A stretch of DNA of 37,210 bases, from positions 1 through 37,210 of the forward strand of contig VGEN01000029.1 in assembly GCA_016869285.1 (NCBI GenBank). The letters run 5' to 3'. Below are positions 16,281 through 26,365 of this stretch, piece by piece. Positions within the stretch are counted from its first letter, which is position 1, and every line of letters starts with the position of its first letter. Origin of the DNA: Alphaproteobacteria bacterium (lineage in GTDB: Bacteria; Pseudomonadota; Alphaproteobacteria; SHVZ01). Under the pieces are notes generated by a model that did no database searches, was not told where the DNA came from, and worked only from the letters and a program-made list of their open reading frames with translations. The position numbers and the translations under genes are program-made.

Positions 16281-18068
16281 ATGTCCGAGTACGCGGCGCC
16301 GCTGGCGGATCTTGAGTTCCAGCTCAGGGCCGTCGGCGGTCTGGATCATGTGCTGTCACTGCCGCCTTTCGAGGGCGTCGATGCCGAGACAGTAAGGCAG
16401 ATCCTCGCGGAGGGCGGCCGCTTTGCCGGTAAGGTTCTGTCGCCGATCAACCGCGCCGGAGACCTGACGCCGGCCAAGCTGGAGAACGGGCAGGTCAGGA
16501 CCTCGCCCGGCTTTGCCGACGCGTACAGGCAGTTCGCCGAAGGTGGCTGGAACGCGGTCCCGTTCGAGCCCAAGTATGGCGGCCAGGGGCTCCCCTGGCT
16601 GGTGCAGACGGCGCTTGCGGAGATGTGGAACGCCGCCAGCCTCGCCTTCGCCCTCTGCCCATTGCTCAACAACGGCGCGATCGAAGCGCTCGCGGCGCAT
16701 GGCTCTGAAGAGCAGAAGCGGCTCTTCCTGCCGAAGTTGGTCTCCGGCGAGTGGACCGGGACGATGAACCTGACCGAGCCACAGGCCGGCTCCGATCTCG
16801 GCCAGGTGCGCACGCGCGCGGTGCCGAACGGCGACCACTACAAGATCACCGGGCAGAAGATCTTCATCACCTATGGCGAGCACGACTACACGCCCAACAT
16901 CATCCATCTGGTGCTGGCGCGGTTGCCCGACGCGCCGGCGGGAACGCGCGGCATCTCGCTCTTCGTCGTGCCTAAGGTCCTGGTCAAGCCCGACGGCTCG
17001 CTCGGGTCGCGCAACGATCTCCGCTGCGCCTCGCTCGAGCACAAGCTCGGCATCCATGGCAGCCCGACCTGCGTCATGGCCTACGGCGATGACGGCGGTG
17101 CCACCGGCTACCTGGTCGGCGAGGTCAACCGTGGGCTCGAGTACATGTTCACGATGATGAACAATGCTCGGCTGGCCGTAGGCCTCCAGGGAGTCGCCAT
17201 CGCCGAGCGTGCCTATCAGCAGGCGCTGGCTTATGCACGTCAGCGCGTGCAGAGCCGAGATGTCGCCGGCAGCTCCGGGCCGGTGGCGATCATCCGCCAT
17301 CCCGATGTGCGTCGCATGCTGATGACGATGAAGGCCGGCACTGAGGCCGCGCGTGGCCTCGCCCTCCAGGCCGCGGCTTGGATCGATCGCGCCCGCCACG
17401 CCCCGGAGGCCGACGACCGCGCCCGCACCCAGGCGCTGCTCGATCTGATCATTCCCGTCCTCAAGGCCTCGGCGACGGATTTCGGCGTCGAGGCGGCCTC
17501 GATCGGAATCCAGGTGCATGGCGGCATGGGCTTCATCGAGGAAAGCGGTGCCGCTCAGCACTATCGCGATGCCCGCATCCTGCCAATCTACGAAGGCACC
17601 AACGGCATTCAGGCCAATGACCTCATCGGCCGCAAGGTCGCGCGCGACCAAGGGGCGACCGCTCGGATCTTCCTCGATCTGGTCCAGGATACGATCGACG
17701 AGCTCGACCTTTTCACCGACGAGGACTTTGCCGCCATGCGCGGCGCGCTCGCCGACGGGCATGCGGCGCTGACCCGGGCGACGGACTGGATCGTCAAGAC
17801 CTTCCCCGAGGATCCGCGCCGCGCCATCGCCGGCGCCGCGCCCTATCTGAAGTTGTTCGGGCTTGTCGCTGGCGGCTGGATCGTGGTGCGGAACGCGACC
17901 GCTGCCGAAGCCCATCTCGGGCTCGGCGAGGGCAACGAGACGTTTCTCCACGCCAAGAAGACGACGGCGCGCTTCTACGCCGAGCACCTGCTGGTGCAGG
18001 CACCGCCGCTGGTGTGGCCGGCGACCCAGCCGGCCTCGACTCTGGCGCTCGCCGAAGATCAATTCTGA
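16281..18068 (+). CDS. Acyl-CoA dehydrogenase, long DmdC-like form
   Basis: This FAD enzyme introduces a trans-2 double bond into an acyl-CoA. The 595 residues include the normal dehydrogenase core plus a C-terminal extension of about 130 residues (Acyl-CoA_dh_C type). This is the architecture of 3-methylthiopropanoyl-CoA dehydrogenase (DmdC) and related enzymes. Landmarks are M-N-L-T-E-P-Q-A-G-S-D-L-G (FAD/substrate loop), Q-V-H-G-G-M-G-F-I-E-E-S, and I-Y-E-G-T-N-G-I-Q with E438 as the probable catalytic base. DmdC activity is only one possibility, as no other dimethylsulfoniopropionate genes are present; medium- or long-chain acyl-CoA is as likely. It follows the D-2-hydroxyacid dehydrogenase by two bases. 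Confidence 0.9.
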   Translation: MSEYAAPLADLEFQLRAVGGLDHVLSLPPFEGVDAETVRQILAEGGRFAGKVLSPINRAGDLTPAKLENGQVRTSPGFADAYRQFAEGGWNAVPFEPKYGGQGLPWLVQTALAEMWNAASLAFALCPLLNNGAIEALAAHGSEEQKRLFLPKLVSGEWTGTMNLTEPQAGSDLGQVRTRAVPNGDHYKITGQKIFITYGEHDYTPNIIHLVLARLPDAPAGTRGISLFVVPKVLVKPDGSLGSRNDLRCASLEHKLGIHGSPTCVMAYGDDGGATGYLVGEVNRGLEYMFTMMNNARLAVGLQGVAIAERAYQQALAYARQRVQSRDVAGSSGPVAIIRHPDVRRMLMTMKAGTEAARGLALQAAAWIDRARHAPEADDRARTQALLDLIIPVLKASATDFGVEAASIGIQVHGGMGFIEESGAAQHYRDARILPIYEGTNGIQANDLIGRKVARDQGATARIFLDLVQDTIDELDLFTDEDFAAMRGALADGHAALTRATDWIVKTFPEDPRRAIAGAAPYLKLFGLVAGGWIVVRNATAAEAHLGLGEGNETFLHAKKTTARFYAEHLLVQAPPLVWPATQPASTLALAEDQF

Positions 18069-18118
18069 GGCCCCGCGGCCTTAGATCCGCCGTCTCGGGC
18101 GATTCGGCGACAAGATCA

Positions 18119-18210
18119 TTGCTCTCGGGCGGGCGGGCCAGCAATATAGCGCTATCACGGGGCGAGTAACACGCAACAAGCGGCCTCCTCTTCCATGGTG
18201 GCCGGCCGCT
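18119..18210 (+). promoter_or_regulatory. Possible promoter, palindrome and inverted repeat upstream of the TRAP genes
   Basis: The 200-base gap before dctP holds several signals. A short AGGCC/GGCCT hairpin (18068-18081) sits at the end of the acyl-CoA dehydrogenase gene. TTGCTC (18119-18124) lies 17 bases before CAATAT or slightly overlapping TATAGC, a weak promoter match. A perfect 10-bp palindrome ATAGCGCTAT (18146-18155) overlaps the putative -10 region, a position suited to a repressor. A 7-bp inverted repeat AGCGGCC/GGCCGCT spans 18179-18210. All of this is pattern reading and no regulator gene is adjacent. Confidence 0.3.
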
Positions 18211-18268
18211 CGTGCCGGGGCCCCCCTTTCTAGTCCGGCGCGTCGCGGTCCAACAGGGAGGTATCACC

Positions 18269-19327
18269 ATGACTCGACGCATGCTTGCTTTAGGTACGGC
18301 ATTGACCGCCCTGGCGCTCGTCGCGCTCGGGAGTCCCGCGGACGCTCAGGATCGGCAGCGGACCGTCCGCATCCAGATGCAATCCAACTTCGCCTCGACG
18401 CTCGCGCTGCTCGGCCCCAACGCTCAGTACACGGTCGAGCAGGTCAAGAAGCTCTCCGGCGGCAGCATCGACATGCGCTTCTTCGAGCCGGGCGCGCTGG
18501 TTCCACCGGGGCAGGCCTTCGACTCGGTATCGTCCGGCGCCCTGGACGCGGCATGGGCGACGCCCGGTTTTTGGACCGGCAAGGACATCGCCTTCGCGGT
18601 CTACGCCACTGTTCCCTTTGGCCCGGGCCTGGGCGAGTTCCTCGCCTGGATGAAGCATGGCGGCGGCGAGAAGGGAATGCAGGAGCTGTACGCCAAGTAC
18701 AATATCCACTCGATCATGTGTCACCTGATCCCGCCCGAGGCCTCCGGCTGGTTCCGCAAGGAGATCAAGACGCTCGACGACATGAAGGGGCTGAAGATGC
18801 GATTCTTCGGTCTCGGCGCGAACGTCATGCAGAAGCTCGGCGTCGCCACGCAGCTCCTGCAGGCGGGCGAGATCTTCCAGGCCCTCCAGCTAGGAACGAT
18901 CGACGCCACCGAGTTTTCGATGCCGTCGATGGATCTCAGCCTCGGATTCCACCAGGTCGCGAAGTTCTACTATTTCCCCGGCTGGCATCAGCAAGCGACC
19001 GTCGGCGACCTGATCATCAACAAGGCGAAGTGGGATTCGCTCTCGGAGCACCAGAAGGCGACGATCGAGGCGGCTTGCGACCAGACGACACTGCGCGGCA
19101 TGAGCCTCGGCGAATCCCTTCAGCCCAAGGCGATGTCCGAGATCGAGAGCAAGGGCGTCAAGCTGATGACCTGGGGCCCCGAGTTCCTCTCGGCCTTCGA
19201 GAAGGCGTGGACCGAGGTGGCGGCCGAACAGGTGGCCAAGAGCCCCGAGTTCAAGAAGGCCTGGGACTCGCTCAGTGCGTTCCGCAAGGAATATGCAATC
19301 TGGCGCGAGCGCGGCTATCTGAAGTAG
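18269..19327 (+). CDS. TRAP transporter substrate-binding protein (DctP family, TakP-like)
   Basis: This periplasmic protein captures an organic anion and delivers it to the DctQM membrane subunits. A strong ribosome-binding site (GGGAGGT) precedes ATG 18269. A signal peptide of about 26 residues ends ...GSPADA before QDRQ. W-F-R-K-E-I (161-166), G-L-K-M-R with R178 as the probable carboxylate-binding arginine, and G-T-I-D-A-T-E (E215) match the TakP group of Rhodobacter sphaeroides, which binds 2-oxoacids with Na+. TakP has Trp after that Glu; here it is Phe, so the ligand may differ. The 352 residues are typical. A strong hairpin separates it from dctQ. Confidence 0.88.
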   Translation: MTRRMLALGTALTALALVALGSPADAQDRQRTVRIQMQSNFASTLALLGPNAQYTVEQVKKLSGGSIDMRFFEPGALVPPGQAFDSVSSGALDAAWATPGFWTGKDIAFAVYATVPFGPGLGEFLAWMKHGGGEKGMQELYAKYNIHSIMCHLIPPEASGWFRKEIKTLDDMKGLKMRFFGLGANVMQKLGVATQLLQAGEIFQALQLGTIDATEFSMPSMDLSLGFHQVAKFYYFPGWHQQATVGDLIINKAKWDSLSEHQKATIEAACDQTTLRGMSLGESLQPKAMSEIESKGVKLMTWGPEFLSAFEKAWTEVAAEQVAKSPEFKKAWDSLSAFRKEYAIWRERGYLK

Positions 19328-19339
19328 CGGGCTAGGGGT

Positions 19340-19370
19340 GGCCCCTCGTCTCGACGCGGGACGAGGGGCC
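19340..19370 (+). terminator. Intercistronic hairpin between dctP and dctQ
   Basis: GGCCCCTCGTC (19340-19350) pairs perfectly with GACGAGGGGCC (19360-19370) around a nine-base loop, an 11-bp stem just after the dctP stop. No T run follows, so it is unlikely to be a full intrinsic terminator. Such hairpins after binding-protein genes often stabilise the upstream mRNA or cause partial termination, giving more binding protein than permease. That role is inferred here. Confidence 0.65.
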
Positions 19371-19489
19371 CATGCCCCACCGAACCTCGGCACGGCCGAT
19401 CTGATCTCGACGCAAGTACCTAGTTTTGCGGCGCCCGGGCCGCCGGGAGGCGAAACGGCCCGGCGCTGTATCACGTCGTGGGGGAGCGC

Positions 19490-20050
19490 ATGGCATTTCT
19501 TCTGACGATGAGCGACGCGATCAATCGCGTGCTGGAGCGGGTTGCGCGCGTGAGCGGGTGGCTGTTCTTCGCCCTCATTGCGATCATCTGCTGGGACATC
19601 CTGACCCGCAAGATCGGCTTCCAGATTCCGGGCTTCGGCTCGACGCCGATCCAGGAGCTCGAGTGGCACTTGCACGGCGTCCTGTTCCTGTTCTGGCTGG
19701 GCTACGGCTACGTCCGCAATGTGCACGTCCGCATCGACGTGTTCACGGCGCACCGCTCGCCGCGCCAGATCGCCTGGCTCGAGGTCTTCGGCATCGTGGT
19801 CTTTGCAGTCCCATACTGCATTGTCGCGACGTGGTTCGCCTACGGCTTCGCCGAGCTGTCTTTCCTGCAGGGCGAATCCTCGGACGCGCCCAACGGGCTT
19901 TCGCACCGCTGGATCATCAAGTCGACGCTTTTTCTCGGCCTCCTGATGGTGTGCGCCGCGGTCGTCTCGATCCTCGCGCGCAACGTCGTCTACCTGTTCG
20001 GCCCGCTGCCGCTCGCCCGGCGCGCTGCTCCTCCCGGCACGACGAATTAG
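19490..20050 (+). CDS. TRAP transporter small permease (DctQ family)
   Basis: The small membrane subunit of a TRAP transporter pairs with the large permease and helps dock the binding protein. The start at ATG 19490 is preferred to an in-frame GTG at 19478 because GGGGGAG lies just upstream. The 186 residues contain four hydrophobic segments, roughly 20-42, 63-80, 95-120 and 140-163. Between segments 2 and 3 is the conserved G-Y-x-Y-V-R-N-x-H-V-R-I-D-V, a hallmark of DctQ proteins of the larger mannitol/2-oxoacid subgroup. It lies nine bases before dctM. Confidence 0.88.
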   Translation: MAFLLTMSDAINRVLERVARVSGWLFFALIAIICWDILTRKIGFQIPGFGSTPIQELEWHLHGVLFLFWLGYGYVRNVHVRIDVFTAHRSPRQIAWLEVFGIVVFAVPYCIVATWFAYGFAELSFLQGESSDAPNGLSHRWIIKSTLFLGLLMVCAAVVSILARNVVYLFGPLPLARRAAPPGTTN

Positions 20051-20059
20051 GGGCGGATC

Positions 20060-21451
20060 ATGGAAGATCTCTACTTCTGGGTCGGCGACCATCTCTCGGT
20101 GCTGATGTTCGCCGTCCTGACCGTCATCATGTTCGTCGGCTACCCGGTCGCTTTCGTGCTGGGCGGCGTCGCCCTCGGCTTCGGTGCCCTCGGCATCGTC
20201 TTCGACGTCTTCCGGCCGGCGCAGTTCTTCGCGCTCATCCCGCGTATCTGGGGCCAGGCGGTGCAGAATCCGGCGCTGATCGCGATCCCGATGTTCGTGT
20301 TCATGGGGACGATGCTGGAGCGATCGGGCGTCGCCGACGACCTTCTGCGCGCGCTGCAGGTGATTACGCGGCGGATTCCCGGGGGCCTCGCCATGTCGGT
20401 CACGATCATGGGCACGATCATGGCGGCGACTACCGGCATCGTCGGTGCCTCGGTGATCATGCTGACCCTGATCGCGCTCCCGACCATGCTGGAGCGCGGG
20501 TACTCCAAGGAGCTGTCGACCGGCACCATCGCCTCCGCCGGCACGCTCGGCATCCTGATCCCGCCGAGCATCATGCTGGTGATCATGGGCGACCTGATGT
20601 CGGTGTCGGTCGGCACGCTGTTCACCTCGGCGATCCTGCCCGGTCTGGTCTTGTCGGCCATCTACCTGCTCTATATCGGCGTCTTTGCCTTCTTCAGGCC
20701 CGACGCGGCGCCACCGCTCGCCGACGACAGCGGACCGCAGAGTGCGGCCGAGCTCACGCGCATGCTTCTCCGCAGCTTCCTGCCGCCGTCCTTCCTCATC
20801 TTCGTGGTCCTCGGTTCGATCTTCGGAGGCTTCGCCACGCCGACCGAGGCGGGCGGTGCCGGCTGTCTCGGAGCGATCCTGCTGGCGATCGGGAACAGGC
20901 GGTTCAACTTGAAGGTCGCGCGTGAGGTGGTCGAGAGCGCGGCGCTGACCAACGCGCTCGTGTTCTTCATCATCTTCGGTGCGACCCTGTTTTCCTACGT
21001 CTTCCGCGCCCTCGGCGGCGACGATCTGGTCGCCGAGATTCTCAAGGCGCTTGGCATCGACACCGGCTGGGAGATCCTCATCTTCGTCATGGTGCTGGTG
21101 TTCATCATGGGCTTCTTCTTCGACTGGCTCGAGATCTGCTTGATCGTGCTGCCGATATTCGCGCCGATCCTCAAGGCAATCGACTTCACGCCGCACCTTG
21201 CCGCCAACAAGGATTTCCTCGTCTGGTTCCTGATCCTCATCGCGGTCAATCTGCAGTCGGCATTCCTCACGCCGCCCTTCGGCTTCGCCCTCTTCTACAT
21301 GAAGGGGACGGTGCCGCCGTCGATAACCATGCAGCACATCTATCGCGGCATCATTCCGTTCGTCGTGCTCCAGATGGTGGCCGTCGTGGTCTGCATCGTC
21401 TGGCCGGAGATCGTGCTGTGGATGCCGCGCCGGTTCGGATTCCTCGACTAG
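20060..21451 (+). CDS. TRAP transporter large permease (DctM family)
   Basis: This is the main transport subunit, an Na+-driven elevator-type membrane protein. The 463 residues contain about 12 hydrophobic segments. Hallmarks are A-L-I-A-I-P-M-F-V-F-M-G (first half), G-I-V-G-A-S-V-I-M-L (clamshell hairpin with small residues), I-P-P-S-I-M-L-V-I-M-G-D near 170, and TPTEAGGAGCLGA in the second half. The C-terminal F-L-T-P-P-F-G-F-A-L-F-Y matches the 2-oxoacid/mannitol subgroup. The ribosome-binding site is AGGGGCGG. Together with dctP and dctQ it forms a complete transporter. Its stop lies at the first base of a hairpin that faces the convergent mscS gene. Confidence 0.93.
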   Translation: MEDLYFWVGDHLSVLMFAVLTVIMFVGYPVAFVLGGVALGFGALGIVFDVFRPAQFFALIPRIWGQAVQNPALIAIPMFVFMGTMLERSGVADDLLRALQVITRRIPGGLAMSVTIMGTIMAATTGIVGASVIMLTLIALPTMLERGYSKELSTGTIASAGTLGILIPPSIMLVIMGDLMSVSVGTLFTSAILPGLVLSAIYLLYIGVFAFFRPDAAPPLADDSGPQSAAELTRMLLRSFLPPSFLIFVVLGSIFGGFATPTEAGGAGCLGAILLAIGNRRFNLKVAREVVESAALTNALVFFIIFGATLFSYVFRALGGDDLVAEILKALGIDTGWEILIFVMVLVFIMGFFFDWLEICLIVLPIFAPILKAIDFTPHLAANKDFLVWFLILIAVNLQSAFLTPPFGFALFYMKGTVPPSITMQHIYRGIIPFVVLQMVAVVVCIVWPEIVLWMPRRFGFLD

Positions 21452-21474
21452 CGTCCTGGCGCAGAACAGGACGC
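21451..21474. terminator. Bidirectional hairpin between dctM and mscS
   Basis: GCGTCCTG (21451-21458) and CAGGACGC (21467-21474) form a perfect 8-bp stem around GCGCAGAA, in the 54-base gap between two convergent genes. There is no strong T-tract on either strand, so termination efficiency is uncertain. The position suits a shared transcript end. Confidence 0.55.
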
Positions 21475-21505
21475 GCTCCGTTCTCGTGCCGACGCTCGGG
21501 CGCGC

Positions 21506-23671
21506 TCAGGGCTGCGGACGCCCCGTCTCGCGCGTCACCGTCATCGTGGTGGGGTAGGGGATGGAGATGCGGGCGGCATCGAAGGCCGCCTTGATCCGGC
21601 GGTTGTACTCGCGGCCGACCGCCCATTGCTGGCTGGGCCTGGTCTTGACGCGAGCGCCGATACGCATGGCGTAGTCGCCGAACTTGTCGAGGCCGAAGAT
21701 CTCGATCGGCGCCAGGATCCGTCCCTTCCACGCCTCGTCCTCGCGGATCTCGGCATCGACGGCGCGCAGTATGTCCTCGACGGCCGAGATGTCCTGGTCG
21801 TAGGCGACCGACAGGTCGAAGACGTGATAGCCGTAATCGCGCGTCATGTTCTTGATCGTGGTGACGGCGCTGAACGGGATGGTGAGCTGGCTTCCCTGGC
21901 CGTCGCGGAGACGGATCGTCCGGATCGTGATCGCTTCGACCGAGCCCGACTTGCCGTCGAGGTCGACGACGTCGCCGACATTGATCGTATCCTCGAACAG
22001 GATGAAGAGCCCGGTGATCACGTCCTTGACCAGGGCCTGCGAACCGAAGCCGATGGCGAGGCCGACGACGCCGGCGCCGGCGAGCAGCGGCGCGATGTTG
22101 ATGCCGAGCTCGGCCATGACGGTGAGGCCGACGACCCCGACGATGGCGACGAAGATGACTGTCCGGAGCAGCGGCAGGAAGGTGCGGAGCCGCGCATTGC
22201 GCGTGTCGGCGCGATCGATCCGCCGGATCGCACGCTCGATGACGGCGCTTGCCACTTCCCAGACGACGATGCCGAGGCCGATCGCGATGGCGATGGTGAC
22301 GAGCATCCCGACCAGCCTGCGGCCTTGATCGGATGCAAGCCAGACCAGGCTGTCGACGCCCCAGAGCTGCAGCAGCGCCATGATTCCGCAGATGCCGAGG
22401 ACCGTGACGAGCACGCGCCGCAGCACCGGCAGATAGAGATTGGCGCGGCTCTCCAGCAGCGGGTAGCGCGCCTTGAGCTCGTCCGCGACGGTGAAGGTGC
22501 GGCCGACCAGCACGCGAAGCCCGCCGGACAGCGCCCAGAGCGCCGCGACCACGGCGATGGTGCCGAACGAGCGCTGGACGATGAAGGCGAAGCCTCCCGG
22601 CACCGCCAGCGCCCAGACCATATAGATGATGACGACGTAGAAGATGGCGAGGGCGTGCCAGCAGCCGGCCAGGCCCTGGCGAAGCAGATGAAAGCCGTGC
22701 CGGATGCCCGCGGACGGCCAAGGCTCGCCGTTTCCTCGGAGCCACCCCGACACGGTCTGGCGGTTCTGCAGGATGAAGATGATCGCCAGCGTCGCGACGG
22801 TGAGCCCGAGCAGGCGCATCAGGACGGCATGGCCGACCAGGGGGAGACCCAGCGGGACCAGCGCGTCGATCAGCGTCATGCCGTAGATCCAGATGTCGGT
22901 GAAGCGCCGGACCCAGATGTGCAGATACTGCGCAGTCTCGTCCTCGATCGGCGGCACCCGCAGCTTCGGCGCGTGCGGCGCCAGCACGAGGCGCGCGATC
23001 AGCGCAACCGCGCGCGCCAGCACGAAGCCGTTGAGCAGCGTCGCCGCCATCAGCTCGGCGACGAGGCCGGCGGTCGAGTTGGAAAGGCTCGCCGTCATCG
23101 GCAGCGTCAGATTCGCGGTGATCGCGAAGAGGAAGAGCGGGATCAGCTCGACGCCTGCAAGGAGAATCAGGTGGCCGGCCTTCGTCCCGGCGTTGCGCGG
23201 CGCGTGGGCCTCGAGCCGCCGTCGCGGCTTGCCCAGCACGAGTCGAGCGATCCACTCGACCAGCAATGCCGCGCCGAAGACCGCCGCCAGACGTGTCAGG
23301 GTCTCGAGCAGCTGGCTCCGCAGCACAGGATCGAAGACGATGCGCTGGACCCAGTTGCTGATCCGCTGTCCGGCTCGGCCGAAATCGAGCGCCTCCCAAA
23401 GCTCGACGGAGAAGCGGTTGATGCGGACGGCAAGCGTATCGATGGCGAGCTGAGACAGCTCTTCCACCGGGCTCTCGGCAGGGGGGGCCGGCTGCTGGGC
23501 ATTCAGGAGCAGCTTCAGCTGGGCGATCAGCTTGGACCGCTCGGCCTCGTTCTCGAGCGTCCCTATCAGGCCTTCGATCTCGGCGCGGCTCACCCCCGGC
23601 GCTTGGGCCTGGACCGAGGGCGAAGCGAGCAGGCAGGCGAGGAGAAGGAGGAGCAATCTCAGTCCGCGCAT
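21506..23671 (-). CDS. Large MscS-family mechanosensitive channel
   Basis: This inner-membrane channel opens under membrane tension to release solutes during osmotic downshock. The start ATG 23671 gives a signal peptide, MRGLRLLLLLLACLLASPSVQA, followed by a periplasmic domain of about 100 residues and a multi-helix sensor region. The MscS core lies around residues 480-600. Its pore helix is the glycine/alanine-rich G-A-G-V-V-G-L-A-I-G-F-G-S-Q-A-L-V-K-D, followed by G-L-F-I-L-F-E-D-T-I-N-V-G-D-V-V and the beta domain with P-F-S-A-V-T-T-I-K-N. The 721 residues place it with YbiO/YnaI-like large members. An ATG 12 codons upstream is possible but would bury the signal peptide. Confidence 0.92.
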   Translation of the reverse strand: MRGLRLLLLLLACLLASPSVQAQAPGVSRAEIEGLIGTLENEAERSKLIAQLKLLLNAQQPAPPAESPVEELSQLAIDTLAVRINRFSVELWEALDFGRAGQRISNWVQRIVFDPVLRSQLLETLTRLAAVFGAALLVEWIARLVLGKPRRRLEAHAPRNAGTKAGHLILLAGVELIPLFLFAITANLTLPMTASLSNSTAGLVAELMAATLLNGFVLARAVALIARLVLAPHAPKLRVPPIEDETAQYLHIWVRRFTDIWIYGMTLIDALVPLGLPLVGHAVLMRLLGLTVATLAIIFILQNRQTVSGWLRGNGEPWPSAGIRHGFHLLRQGLAGCWHALAIFYVVIIYMVWALAVPGGFAFIVQRSFGTIAVVAALWALSGGLRVLVGRTFTVADELKARYPLLESRANLYLPVLRRVLVTVLGICGIMALLQLWGVDSLVWLASDQGRRLVGMLVTIAIAIGLGIVVWEVASAVIERAIRRIDRADTRNARLRTFLPLLRTVIFVAIVGVVGLTVMAELGINIAPLLAGAGVVGLAIGFGSQALVKDVITGLFILFEDTINVGDVVDLDGKSGSVEAITIRTIRLRDGQGSQLTIPFSAVTTIKNMTRDYGYHVFDLSVAYDQDISAVEDILRAVDAEIREDEAWKGRILAPIEIFGLDKFGDYAMRIGARVKTRPSQQWAVGREYNRRIKAAFDAARISIPYPTTMTVTRETGRPQP

Positions 23672-23826
23672 GGCCGGCAACCTACAGAGGCGGCATCCGG
23701 CTGTCATCCCTCGGGCCGAACCTTGTTCGGGCCTCCGGTTCCATGGATAATTCGCGTCTTGCCGCTTTCGGCTGGCCGGCGTCAGGGCCGGCGACCAACA
23801 AGACGATCTGAGGGAACGCCCGAGCC

Positions 23827-25767
<1,941 letters not shown>

Positions 25768-25831
25768 TTTCTTGAGATCGAAGGCCAGAACCGGGAAGAA
25801 GCGCGCGCCTGCCGGCGCTAGCTTCCCGGGC

Positions 25832-26314
25832 ATGAGCAAGAACCTCTGGGGCGTCATCGACACGCCCGTCGGGCCCATCGCCGCCGCGTTGGACGGCGCC
25901 ACCCGGCTCACCCATCTCGGCATCTCCAGGCGCGAGCGCGACTGGATCGCGGCGAATGGCGGCGAACGCGACGACAAGGCCATCGCGCTGGTTGCCCGCC
26001 AGCTCGCCGAGTATTTCTCGGGCAAGCGCAAGAGCTTCGATGTGAAGCTCGCGCCCAGGGGCACGCCCTTCCAGCAGGAAGTCTGGAGGGCCCTGCTGGA
26101 GATCCCGTTCGGCTAGACCACGACCTATGCGGCGCTCGCCGAGAAGCTCGGCCGCCCCGGCGCCTTCCGTGCCGTCGGTCGCGCGAACGCCACCAACCCG
26201 ATCTCGGTGATCGTGCCCTGTCATCGCGTCATCGGCGCCGACGGGACGCTGACCGGCTATGGCGGCGGCTTGCCGGTCAAGCGGCGGCTGCTGGAACTCG
26301 AAGGCGCTCTCTGA
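25832..26314 (+). pseudogene. ogt: Methylated-DNA--protein-cysteine methyltransferase, broken by in-frame TAG
   Basis: The frame from ATG 25832 to TGA 26314 encodes a whole Ogt-type suicide repair protein that would take alkyl groups from O6-alkylguanine. It is interrupted by TAG at 26114-26116 (codon 95). Before the stop are the N-domain and F-Q-Q-E-V-W-R-A-L-L-E-I-P-F-G. After it, without frameshift, come [14 protein letters not shown] and the active-site I-V-P-C-H-R-V, with the acceptor cysteine at codon 130. Family members usually have a polar residue, often Q or E, after I-P-F/Y-G, so one CAG-to-TAG change explains the break. The 94-residue product would lack the helix-turn-helix and active site. 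Sequencing error is the main alternative. Confidence 0.9.
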
Positions 26315-26365
26315 GGCAGGCCTCGGCGGCGGGTCTTCGCGCGCGGCCGACCGCGCCGGCGGACG

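Noticed and set aside
26114-26116. Programmed read-through or pyrrolysine coding at the ogt TAG
   Set aside because: TAG terminates normal genes in the window (for example 11195-11197 and 21449-21451), no recoding element is visible, and a one-base CAG-to-TAG change explains it.
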